7,776 nt of DNA, taken from an uncultured Phycisphaerales bacterium. Lineage in GTDB: Bacteria; Planctomycetota; Phycisphaerae; Phycisphaerales; UBA1924. The stretch is taken from assembly GCA_937871415.1 (NCBI GenBank), contig CALMQD010000199.1, positions 1 through 7,776 on the forward strand, read 5' to 3'. Below the pieces are notes generated by a model. The model was given only the letters and a program-made list of their open reading frames with translations, had not been told where the DNA came from and searched no databases. This document shows positions 1-5,915 of this stretch, piece by piece; positions within the stretch are counted from its first letter, which is position 1, and each line of letters begins with the position of its first letter. The position numbers and the translations under genes were made by a program.

Positions 1-1457
1 TGGCTGCGCAGCGCCCTGGCGAGGATCGACCCATCATCCCCGTCGCCCGGACCCCCCCGAAGATCGACGGCGTTGAGGCCGGCGAGCGGAGCGCCGCGTT
101 CGAAGCGGAACGCGCCCGGTTCGAAGCCCAGGGCCCGCGCACCCAGCGTGGTCGCCATCGCCAGGAGCGTTTCGGGCTTGGTGCCGTCGCGTCGAAACAG
201 GAACCGCGCCTCGTCGAAGGTCGAGAGCACCGGCAGAGACTGCGCACCCGCGCCGGAACGCACCGGCGGCAGGTTCACCACGGAGTCCGTCCCCAGCGCG
301 ACCGGCACCCCCGCGTCGAGCATCTCGCGATAGGCGTGCGGCCCGAGCGTTTCGTGCGCGCGAAAGTACGACGACGCTCGCGGGCAATACACCACCGTGC
401 CGCCCGAGTTGAAGAGCCGGTCCAGGCGTTCCGCTCGGGCGGCTTGCTCTTCGCGGCTCTCTCCCGGACCCAGGTCGTTCACGTGCACGAGCAGCGGGCT
501 CGGATGGCCTTGTAGCGCGCGGAGCGTGTGATTGATCGGATGGCGCTCGCGGGGATCCACCTGTGACGCAGGCCCGAGTTCCGTGAGGATCGAGTCATCC
601 CACAGACTCAGGCTCTGGAGGAACTCCCGCTGCGGCCCGTCCGCCTCGCCCACGAATCGGCGCTCATCAAGTGTTTCGGCCAGGTGCGTCGCCAGGGGCA
701 TTTGCAGCGCCGCGCTCACGCCCGCCGCCCAGCGGTACGCCCGGGCGTCGACGGTGTTGGGCGCGTGCGGCTGCAAGCCGACCCGCACACTTCCGACAAC
801 GGTGGTCCGATCGGATCGCGGCTCGAAGGGTGGTTCCGACGTCAACCCCAACCGGCGCCCCTCGGCGATCAGTTCCGGCAGCCAGGTCTGGAATGCCCCC
901 AGCCCCCTGCCGATGGCGAAAAACTCCAGCAGGCTCAGGCCGCTCAGACCCGACCGGGCCAACGCCACCGCCGGAACCAGGCTGGAACGCCCGCGCGGCG
1001 CTCCGGAGATGTCCGCCACGGCGACAACGCCCGCCCGGATCGAGAGATCCGTCCCCATCGCGACGCTCGCGGCGATTCCGGGTGCGTCGGACCGCCGGGC
1101 CCGGCGGATCGCGTCGATCCAGCCGACGAAACCGGCGTCGGGGTCGAACGGCAGGGGTCCGATGTGGGTCAGGTCCAGATGCGTGTGAGCGTTGACAAAC
1201 CCGGGGAGCAGCACGCTGGTCGCCAAGGCCGCGGACTCGAAGCGCCCTGACCCGCCCGCCAGCGGATGGCTTCCCACCTGATCAGGCGTTCCGACCGCCA
1301 ACACACGGAAACGCCAGGGTTGGGAGCCGGTCGGGGTGTCCGCCGGTACCAAGGAACCCGCCGGGAGTCGCTCGACGAGGACCGACCCGGGCGCGGCGAT
1401 GACGCCGCGGTCATCGGCGACCGCCAGTGCATCGAATCGCTGGAGGATGGGGAGCAT
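1..1457 (-). CDS. Metal-dependent amidohydrolase (MtaD/TrzN/aminodeoxyfutalosine deaminase-like), 3' end cut by window edge
   Basis: An uninterrupted frame of 485 codons starts at ATG 1457 and runs off the left edge, so the last residues are missing. Hallmarks of the amidohydrolase TIM-barrel family appear in order: NAHTHLD with metal-binding H91 and H93; PHAPNTV with H231; HLAET with H258 and E261; LVHVND with H325; VVYCPRAS (354-362, the usual 'CP' motif); and ALGTDS with metal-binding D391. A helix containing MATTLGARALGF follows, as in family members. This pattern is typical of deaminases/chlorohydrolases acting on N-heterocycles such as adenosine derivatives, and planctomycete homologues are often linked to futalosine-pathway menaquinone synthesis. 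The substrate cannot be read from the sequence. The protein is cytoplasmic, with no signal peptide. No good Shine-Dalgarno precedes the ATG, so the exact start is less sure than the family. It is divergent from the lipoprotein gene. Confidence 0.88.
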   Translation of the reverse strand, partial: MLPILQRFDALAVADDRGVIAAPGSVLVERLPAGSLVPADTPTGSQPWRFRVLAVGTPDQVGSHPLAGGSGRFESAALATSVLLPGFVNAHTHLDLTHIGPLPFDPDAGFVGWIDAIRRARRSDAPGIAASVAMGTDLSIRAGVVAVADISGAPRGRSSLVPAVALARSGLSGLSLLEFFAIGRGLGAFQTWLPELIAEGRRLGLTSEPPFEPRSDRTTVVGSVRVGLQPHAPNTVDARAYRWAAGVSAALQMPLATHLAETLDERRFVGEADGPQREFLQSLSLWDDSILTELGPASQVDPRERHPINHTLRALQGHPSPLLVHVNDLGPGESREEQAARAERLDRLFNSGGTVVYCPRASSYFRAHETLGPHAYREMLDAGVPVALGTDSVVNLPPVRSGAGAQSLPVLSTFDEARFLFRRDGTKPETLLAMATTLGARALGFEPGAFRFERGAPLAGLNAVDLRGGPGDGDDGSILARALRS

Positions 1458-1646
1458 CGCGGGCGGACCGGGGAAGTGGGAGAAGGCAGGGCGGGCTGTT
1501 CGTGCGCAGGGTATCCTCCACTCACAGGAGTTCGGAGCACCGATTCGGGGCACGGATCGCCGGACCACGAACAACGATCGCAACGCGAGACGCGCGGGTT
1601 GGCAACCGGACGCCGGCCAACGAGGCTCGACACAACGGAGTACACG
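1458..1646. promoter_or_regulatory. Shared upstream region between divergent genes
   Basis: This 189-base gap separates two divergent start codons, so it must hold promoters for both genes unless one is transcribed from further away. I see only a weak -10-like TATCCT at 1512-1517 for the rightward gene, with no matching -35. A small dyad lies at 1598-1621: GTTGG pairs with CCAAC, and CCGG pairs with CCGG around an ACG loop, with CAA bulged. It would fold in the lipoprotein leader, 15 bases ahead of its GGAG ribosome binding site. No operator is recognisable. Confidence 0.35.
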
Positions 1647-2498
1647 ATGGGCACGCGAGGACTGATCGGACGATGGCTGCTGGGCGGGGTGGTGACGGCC
1701 GCGGCGGCCCTGGGGCTGGGCGGGTGCAACGGCAACAACAACAACCTGGCGGACATGAACCGCGCGCTGCAGGACCGCAACCAGGCGCTCAAGGCCGAGA
1801 ACGACTCGCTGAGCAACCTGAATCAGCAGTTGCAGGATGCGCTCAACGCTCGCGACCGGGCGCTCGATGAGCAGAACCGCCTCATCGCCGAGCTTCGCGC
1901 CGGAAACGCCGATGCACTCGCGCAGTTCGACGAACTCAACAACCGGTTCCGCGGCTTAAAGTTCGGCGAGATGGACCCGGCGACCGACCGCGCGCTGCAG
2001 CAGCTCGCCGCCGCGCACCCCGACATGCTCGAGTACGACTCGGAGCGCGGGCTTCTCCGCTTCAAGAGCGACCTGACCTTCGCGTCGGGCTCCGACGTCG
2101 TCGGCGACTCGGCCCGCCAGACCCTCACGCAGCTCGCCTCGATCCTCAACGGGGCCGCGGCCGGGTACGACCTGCGGATCGTCGGCCACACCGACGCGCA
2201 GCGCATCAGCGCCGCGACCGCACGCAACCATCGCACGAACATGCACCTCTCGGCCCACCGCGCCATCAGCGTGCGCGACGTGCTCGTCGGCGCTTCGGTC
2301 GCGCCGGAGCGCTTCGAGATCGCCGGGCGCGGCGAGTTTGATCCGCTGGTGCCGAACACGGGCAACGGCAACACGCCGGCCAACCGGCGCGTCGAGATCT
2401 ACCTGGAGCGCGGGCGGGTGAAGCGCAACACGGGAACGCTCCCGACCCCCGCTCCCGCCGCACCGACCCGCAGCAGCGAGCCGGAGATCATGAAGTAG
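1647..2498 (+). CDS. OmpA-family peptidoglycan-binding lipoprotein with coiled coil
   Basis: A 283-residue protein predicted to anchor the outer membrane to peptidoglycan. The start ATG 1647 has GGAG at 1637-1640, six bases upstream, and is immediately followed by a lipoprotein signal: basic start, hydrophobic core (L11-L24) and lipobox LGGC, with lipidated C27. The residue after the Cys is Asn, not Asp, consistent with export to the outer membrane by the usual Lol rule. A short Asn-rich spacer (NGNNNN) leads into a heptad-like coiled coil at about 33-98, rich in L, N, Q, E and R. The C-terminal OmpA/Pal/MotB domain spans about 140-262: FASGSDVV, GHTD (the peptidoglycan-contacting Asp), LSAHRA, GRGEFDP and the closing NRRVEIYL with its conserved Arg. 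A Pro/Ala-rich tail follows. It has the domain plan of Pal/YiaD-like lipoproteins, but no Tol genes are nearby, so no symbol is given. The frame stays open upstream to 1266, but that extension overlaps the divergent gene and lacks a signal peptide. Confidence 0.9.
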   Translation: MGTRGLIGRWLLGGVVTAAAALGLGGCNGNNNNLADMNRALQDRNQALKAENDSLSNLNQQLQDALNARDRALDEQNRLIAELRAGNADALAQFDELNNRFRGLKFGEMDPATDRALQQLAAAHPDMLEYDSERGLLRFKSDLTFASGSDVVGDSARQTLTQLASILNGAAAGYDLRIVGHTDAQRISAATARNHRTNMHLSAHRAISVRDVLVGASVAPERFEIAGRGEFDPLVPNTGNGNTPANRRVEIYLERGRVKRNTGTLPTPAPAAPTRSSEPEIMK

Positions 2499-2540
2499 GC
2501 CGGCCCGGGCGGCTCGTTCTGAGAAGCGATCGAAGATCCC

Positions 2541-2570
2541 ACGGGCCCGGCCTTTCAAGGCCGGGCTCGT
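2541..2570 (+). terminator. Rho-independent-type terminator after the lipoprotein gene
   Basis: A perfect 10-bp inverted repeat, GCCCGGCCTT / AAGGCCGGGC (2545-2554 and 2557-2566), extends outward by A-T, C-G, G-C and one G-T pair to a 14-bp stem. It begins 42 bases after the stop codon. The downstream bases TCGTTGCGTT are only moderately T-rich, so this is a good hairpin with an imperfect tail. The stem is symmetrical and could act on either strand, but only the rightward gene ends here. Confidence 0.72.
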
Positions 2571-2662
2571 TGCGTTCCGGGCCGCGCAAGCGGCGGCTCG
2601 AAACCCCACATGAACCTCGGCACGCGGGATTCCTAAGAAAGTCCGGCGGGATCGGGTACGCT

Positions 2663-2680
2663 GTACTCGGGACCGAGTGC
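2663..2680. repeat. Inverted repeat upstream of the thioredoxin gene
   Basis: The 6-2-6 dyad ACTCGG-GA-CCGAGT (2665-2678) is perfect. It is flanked by one T·G mismatch and one more G-C pair, making an 18-base near-palindrome. It sits 36 bases before the thioredoxin start codon, where a promoter or operator would be expected. No convincing -35/-10 pair is visible beside it. It could be a repressor site, a leader hairpin or chance. Confidence 0.4.
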
Positions 2681-2704
2681 TCGCGACCGCACCCGCCACA
2701 CCCC

Positions 2705-2710
2705 GGGAGG
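2705..2710 (+). promoter_or_regulatory. Strong ribosome binding site that fixes the thioredoxin start
   Basis: GGGAGG at 2705-2710 lies six bases before ATG 2717, ideal spacing. It decides against the longer open frame that reaches back to a TTG at 2570, which would begin inside the terminator hairpin and bury the signal peptide. Confidence 0.85.
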
Positions 2711-2716
2711 CCCACC

Positions 2717-4072
2717 ATGCTGAATCTGCACCTGTCACACCGCGTCCGCCCGTTTGTCCGCGCCGCGCTGCCGGTCCTCATGGCGGCGGGGGTCGTCGCG
2801 GCTCCGGCGACCGCGAGTTCTGTCGGCGGGCCCGACGCCACGGCGAAGCAGGCGGCCGGCGATCACCCGCCGATCTTCAGCCACGTGTCGTACGCCGACG
2901 CGATGAACGCCAACAAGAGCGACGGCAAGATCCTGGTGGTCAAGGCGACGGCGGCCTGGTGCGGGCCGTGCAAGATGATGGACAAGACAACCTGGCGCGA
3001 CGCGGACGTCGTGAAGTTCATGAACGAGAAGGGCGTCGCGATCGCCCTGGACGTCGACGAACACCCGCAGGACGCGCAGACTCTCCGCATCCGCGCGATG
3101 CCGACGATGATCGCGTTCCGCAACGGCAAGGAGCTCGACCGGATCGTCGGCTACAAGTCGGCGCAGGAACTGCTCGCGTGGCTCAACGGCGTTGAGAAGG
3201 GCGAGACGGGCGCATCGCGTCTGGAGACACGCCTCAAGCAGCCGCGAGAGGGCGACGGCGCGATGTCCATGCAGGAGCGCATGGAGTTCGCCAGCGACCT
3301 GGTGGACGCCGGACGCCTGGACGACGCCACCGAGGAGTACGTCTGGCTGTGGAACAACATGGTCCGCGTGCAGCCGTCGATGACGGGCGTGCGGGGATCG
3401 TTCCTGGTCGGGTCCATCTCCGCCCTGGTGGCGCAGCACGCACCCGCCATGAAACGGTTCGCGGAGATCCGCGACGAGGTGGAGACGCGCCTGCGCGGCG
3501 AGAACAAATCCTGGAACGACCTGTCCGATTGGCTGTGCCTCAACGAGGCCACTCAGGACGCCGACCGGACGCTCGCGTGGTTCGACCGGATCAAGAACGA
3601 CGAGGACGCGGGCGCCACGCTCGAACGGTTCGCGTTCCGGATCGAGCCGCTGCTCAAGCAGAACGGACGGTGGGCGGACTACGGGCGTGTCATCAAGAAC
3701 CCGGTCGAACGCGTGAAGAGATCGCACACGCAGGCGAAGTTCATGGCCGGGATGAAGCCGCCCGGGCTCGACGAGAACACCGCCAGGCAACTGGTCGAGC
3801 ACGCGTGGCAGAACTTCCGCGACGAGTCGGGGGGCGTGTACAGCGCCATGCTCGCGTCGGGACGGTCGGAGGAAGCGGCGCGGGTCGCCCAGGAGGCTCT
3901 CCGCCTGGACGACACGCCGGAGACCCGGATCGCGCTGGTGAAGGCGGCCCTGTCGGCACGCCAGGCCAGCGCCGCAGTCAAGTCGCTCCTCGACCCGGTG
4001 CAGGGGCACGAGGACGAGGTCGGCGCGCTCCGCGAGGAGCTTGCGCAGCAGATGGGCCCGGGCGTGAACTGA
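2717..4072 (+). CDS. Exported thioredoxin-fold protein with long TPR-like C-terminal region
   Basis: A 451-residue protein. Residues 1-33 form a signal peptide: basic HRVRPFVR, a hydrophobic core and an ATA-S cleavage-like site. The mature protein would therefore act in the periplasm. A thioredoxin domain follows at about 52-160: beta strand KILVVKATAAW, active-site WCGPC (81-85, the classical thioredoxin CGPC), DVDEHPQ, and the cis-proline loop AMPT (P129). Both active-site cysteines are present, so disulfide reductase or isomerase chemistry is plausible; the substrate is unknown. Residues about 165-451 are helical with TPR-like pairs such as LVDAGRLDDATEEYVWLWN (195-213) and SGRSEEAARVAQEALRLDD (381-399), which may be a protein-binding platform. 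A plain thioredoxin is about 105 residues, so most of this protein is the tail. The gene appears monocistronic, between a terminator hairpin and a hairpin after its stop. The thioredoxin call is firm; the TPR call is by eye. Confidence 0.87.
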   Translation: MLNLHLSHRVRPFVRAALPVLMAAGVVAAPATASSVGGPDATAKQAAGDHPPIFSHVSYADAMNANKSDGKILVVKATAAWCGPCKMMDKTTWRDADVVKFMNEKGVAIALDVDEHPQDAQTLRIRAMPTMIAFRNGKELDRIVGYKSAQELLAWLNGVEKGETGASRLETRLKQPREGDGAMSMQERMEFASDLVDAGRLDDATEEYVWLWNNMVRVQPSMTGVRGSFLVGSISALVAQHAPAMKRFAEIRDEVETRLRGENKSWNDLSDWLCLNEATQDADRTLAWFDRIKNDEDAGATLERFAFRIEPLLKQNGRWADYGRVIKNPVERVKRSHTQAKFMAGMKPPGLDENTARQLVEHAWQNFRDESGGVYSAMLASGRSEEAARVAQEALRLDDTPETRIALVKAALSARQASAAVKSLLDPVQGHEDEVGALREELAQQMGPGVN

Positions 4073-4073
4073 A

Positions 4074-4101
4074 GCGGAGAAGCGCCGGCAAGCGCCTCCG
4101 C
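4074..4101 (+). terminator. Hairpin just after the thioredoxin stop codon, terminator-like
   Basis: GCGGAG (4074-4079) pairs with CTCCGC (4096-4101). Inside, GCGC pairs with GCGC around a CGGCAA loop, with AA bulged on the left. The ten-pair GC-rich stem starts one base after the stop codon. No T-run follows (GGGTGGG), so intrinsic termination is uncertain; it may instead protect the transcript 3' end. Confidence 0.42.
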
Positions 4102-4176
4102 GGGTGGGACCGCCGCGTCCACGACAGATCTTCGCCGACCGTGCGGACTGAAACTGGTTGCAGGCGGAAACCTTGC

Positions 4177-4210
4177 GCCCGCGCCGGACGAATAACCTGT
4201 CGGCGCGGGC
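4177..4210. repeat. Perfect 10-bp inverted repeat in the apaG upstream gap
   Basis: GCCCGCGCCG (4177-4186) and CGGCGCGGGC (4201-4210) are exact reverse complements around a 14-base, relatively A+T-rich loop. It lies about 90 bases ahead of apaG in a 227-base non-coding gap. A possible -10-like TAACCT lies in the loop at 4193-4198. Options are a regulatory leader structure for apaG, a second termination signal for the gene before it, or an operator. Confidence 0.45.
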
Positions 4211-4299
4211 ATTCGCCGATGCGTGTGCATCGACGCCCGCCGCGGCGTATGGTTGCACACTCGTGGGGATGGGTGTGTGCGGGGCGGAGGCTTGCGGAC

Positions 4300-4746
4300 A
4301 TGACGACGCTCGAATCCAAGCAGCCAGCGGTCCCGGGCAAGGGCTCGGAGTGCGTGACGCACGGCGTGCGCGTGAGCGTGTCGCCCTGCTACTTGCCCGA
4401 CCAGTCCGATCCTGCGCGCAGCCGCTACGTCTTCAGTTACCGCATCCGCATCACCAACGAGACCGGGACTGACGTGCGCCTGCTGTCGCGACACTGGCGG
4501 ATCATCGACGCCGACGGCGAGCTCAAGGACGTGCGTGGCGAGGGCGTGGTCGGCCAGCAGCCGCACATCCCCGCCGGCAAGTCGTTCGAGTATTCGTCGT
4601 TCTGCCCGCTCGAGACGCGCTGGGGCACGATGGAAGGGACGTACACGCTGGAGACTTCGGACGAGCAGCTCGTCGAGGTCGCCGTGGCGCGTTTCTACCT
4701 GATCGGGCCGGAGTGCGAATCAGTTCAAGGCGCCGGGCGTTCGTGA
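4300..4746 (+). CDS. apaG: ApaG domain protein (formerly DUF525)
   Basis: A 148-residue protein matching ApaG along nearly its whole length; the family is about 125 residues. Conserved features are THGVRVSVSPCYL (20-32), FSYRIRITNET (45-55), the diagnostic LLSRHWRIIDADG (61-73), GEGVVGQQPHIPAG (80-93), FEYSSFCPLET (96-106) and the closing WGTMEGTY (108-115). The fold is a fibronectin-III-like beta sandwich. In enterobacteria the gene sits with apaH and rsmA and has been linked to divalent-cation tolerance; the molecular function is unsettled. No apaH, rsmA or F-box-like partner is present here, so it stands alone. Start ATG 4300 has GGAGG at 4286-4290, nine bases upstream. An open frame continues far upstream but lies inside the thioredoxin gene in another frame. 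The last 27 bases overlap the end of the convergent PEP-CTERM gene. Confidence 0.93.
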   Translation: MTTLESKQPAVPGKGSECVTHGVRVSVSPCYLPDQSDPARSRYVFSYRIRITNETGTDVRLLSRHWRIIDADGELKDVRGEGVVGQQPHIPAGKSFEYSSFCPLETRWGTMEGTYTLETSDEQLVEVAVARFYLIGPECESVQGAGRS

Positions 4747-5424
4747 CGGCTTCCTGCCGCGCCGGCCGATCAGGACCATCGTCATGGCGGCCAGAGGAAC
4801 GCCGGTCGCCGGCGACGGGACGACGTAACGGAAGTTCGGCCCGAAGTCGCCGCGATACCCGCTGATCACCCCGATGGGAAACGGCGCGCCGAGATCGCTC
4901 GCGGAGTTCCGGAGCATCGACCAGCCGCCCTGGTTGGTGATGTGCGGCCCGAAGGTGGCCTGCTGAGCGCCGCCGAGGAGTATGTCGCCCGGGTTCGGGT
5001 TGACTCCGCCGACGAAACTCGCAACGGCGTACTGGCCGGGAGCAAGCCCCGCGGGCTGATCCAGCGACCCGAACCGGAAACCGTGATTCGACCCCGGTAT
5101 GCCGATCACGGAAGCGCTCTCAAGCTCGGCGTCCGAACCGGCCGGCAGCGTGAGCTGTGCGAGAAGTGTCTGGGAGTCGAGATTGATCAGGATCGTCGGG
5201 GTAGGCGCATCCAACCCGTTCCCGCGGTAATCGAAGAACCCGAGGGCGGTGACCGCGATCTGCGTGTCGATCGAGAATCGGAATCCGCGGAACATCGTTG
5301 GTCCGCCGCCGCGGAGGAACGAGTTCGGATTGACAATGTCCGCGACGCCGATTTCCGCTCGTGATGTCGAACCAGCGGCGGCGAGAACGGCGGAAGAAAG
5401 CAGGGCGAAGACAACGCGGTGCAT
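4720..5424 (-). CDS. Exported PEP-CTERM-type surface protein
   Basis: A 234-residue protein whose specific function I do not recognise. A signal peptide covers 1-23 (MHRVVFALLSSAVLAAA, cleavage near SRA-E). The C-terminus is a PEP-CTERM-like sorting tail: VPSPATG (202-208), hydrophobic PLAAMTMVLIG (210-220), then basic RRGRKPSR. Planctomycete versions commonly read PSP rather than PEP. Such tails are recognised by an exosortase, which removes the tail and places the protein on the cell surface. The body is beta-rich, with FRFSIDTQIAVTALGFFDYRG (about 48-68), TLLAQLTLPAGSD and LAPGQYAVASFVGG, resembling DUF4082-like jelly-roll modules; this is by eye. There are no cysteines. The start was chosen at MHRVVF because it begins the signal peptide and has a GAGGA site; an alternative start eight codons upstream would be inside the leader hairpin. 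It follows fliE after 84 bases on the same strand, and no clear promoter is seen in that gap. Confidence 0.8.
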   Translation of the reverse strand: MHRVVFALLSSAVLAAAGSTSRAEIGVADIVNPNSFLRGGGPTMFRGFRFSIDTQIAVTALGFFDYRGNGLDAPTPTILINLDSQTLLAQLTLPAGSDAELESASVIGIPGSNHGFRFGSLDQPAGLAPGQYAVASFVGGVNPNPGDILLGGAQQATFGPHITNQGGWSMLRNSASDLGAPFPIGVISGYRGDFGPNFRYVVPSPATGVPLAAMTMVLIGRRGRKPSRTPGALN

Positions 5425-5443
5425 GGGTAGATCCTCTCTACCC
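5425..5443 (-). promoter_or_regulatory. Ribosome binding site held in the loop of a perfect hairpin
   Basis: Read on the minus strand, GGGTAGA - GAGGA - TCTACCC ends directly at the ATG of the PEP-CTERM gene. The seven-pair stem is exact, and an eighth pair forms between the preceding T and the A of the start codon. The five-base loop GAGGA is the Shine-Dalgarno sequence, seven bases from the start codon. It is either displayed for ribosome loading or held in a structure that responds to temperature or a bound factor. Confidence 0.65.
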
Positions 5444-5508
5444 ACCACTACGGGGCCGCCACGTCCGGCCTGCGCGAAGACTCCGAGTTTTCTGAACCTC
5501 GCCCCGGC

Positions 5509-5820
5509 TCACACCCTCAACTGCTTGACCTCTTCATAGGCCTGCTGGACCTTGTTCCGCACCGCCAGGAGCATGCGGAAGGCCGAGTCGGCCTTCTGCG
5601 TTGCGAGAATCACGCCCTCGAGGTCGTTGCGCTGACCGGTGGAGAGGTCCTCGATGGCCGTCGCCGCCTGCTGCTGCAGCTTGTTCACCTCGTTGATGTT
5701 CTGGAGCAGGACGTCCTTGAAGGAGGCGCCTTGGGCATCCTGGCCGCCCTGCGCGGCGGGCGTGACGACGGGCCGGTGGATGCCGCCGCTGCCGGAGATG
5801 AGGCCGAGTGGGTCGCTCAT
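5509..5820 (-). CDS. fliE: Flagellar hook-basal body protein FliE
   Basis: A 103-residue protein, the normal FliE length. FliE joins the MS ring (FliF) to the proximal rod (FlgB/FlgC) and is among the first proteins sent through the flagellar export gate. The N-terminal 30 residues are Gly/Pro-rich and variable. The conserved part runs from SFKDVLLQNINEVNKLQQQ (33-51), through GQRNDLEGVILATQKADSAF (62-81), to the diagnostic VRNKVQQAYEEV (87-98) ending in LRV. The gene is the fourth in a leftward series after the activator, flgB and flgC. ATG 5820 has no obvious Shine-Dalgarno; the upstream leader is pyrimidine-rich instead. In many flagellar clusters fliF and fliG come next, but here a PEP-CTERM gene follows. 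Confidence 0.94.
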   Translation of the reverse strand: MSDPLGLISGSGGIHRPVVTPAAQGGQDAQGASFKDVLLQNINEVNKLQQQAATAIEDLSTGQRNDLEGVILATQKADSAFRMLLAVRNKVQQAYEEVKQLRV

Positions 5821-5915
5821 GGCGTAAGTCCCGGAACAAACAAAGAAGGGAGAGGAGAGCCGAAAGAACGGATGCTATCAGCGATCACGAACAACGGAGC
5901 AGACGGCACGGTCGA
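5821..5915 (-). other. flgC-fliE gap with pyrimidine-rich leader
   Basis: These 95 bases separate the flgC stop and the fliE start. On the transcribed strand, positions about 5866 down to 5833 are nearly all C and T, ending in TTCTTTGTTTGTT shortly before fliE. I see no terminator, no sigma-54 element and no clear -35/-10 pair, so read-through from flgC is the simplest view. Lack of a Shine-Dalgarno here suggests fliE relies on an unstructured leader for translation. Confidence 0.4.

Noticed and set aside
532..1250. Three overlapping plus-strand open frames of 174-218 codons
   Set aside because: They are antisense to the amidohydrolase, whose continuous frame with correctly spaced catalytic motifs accounts for the region; the translations are Arg/Pro/Ser-rich without motifs.
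1266..1646. N-terminal extension of the lipoprotein frame
   Set aside because: It would put a signal peptide and lipobox deep inside the protein and overlap the divergent gene; ATG 1647 has a good ribosome binding site.
1729..1746. AAC trinucleotide run after the lipobox as a phase-variable repeat
   Set aside because: Only a few units interrupted by GGC, in frame and encoding an Asn-rich spacer; changes would alter linker length only.
2570..2716. TTG-initiated upstream extension of the thioredoxin protein
   Set aside because: It starts at the last base of the terminator stem, lacks a ribosome binding site and would mask the signal peptide; GGGAGG before ATG 2717 is decisive.
2735..4258. A 507-codon open frame on the minus strand opposite the thioredoxin gene
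   Set aside because: It is rich in Arg, Val, His and Leu with no recognisable motif, has no ribosome binding site and lies almost wholly antisense to a gene with clear domains. This is the usual mirror frame of G+C-rich coding DNA.
4158..4472. A 104-codon plus-strand frame across the apaG start
   Set aside because: It overlaps the strongly conserved ApaG frame, ends within it and shows no recognisable features.
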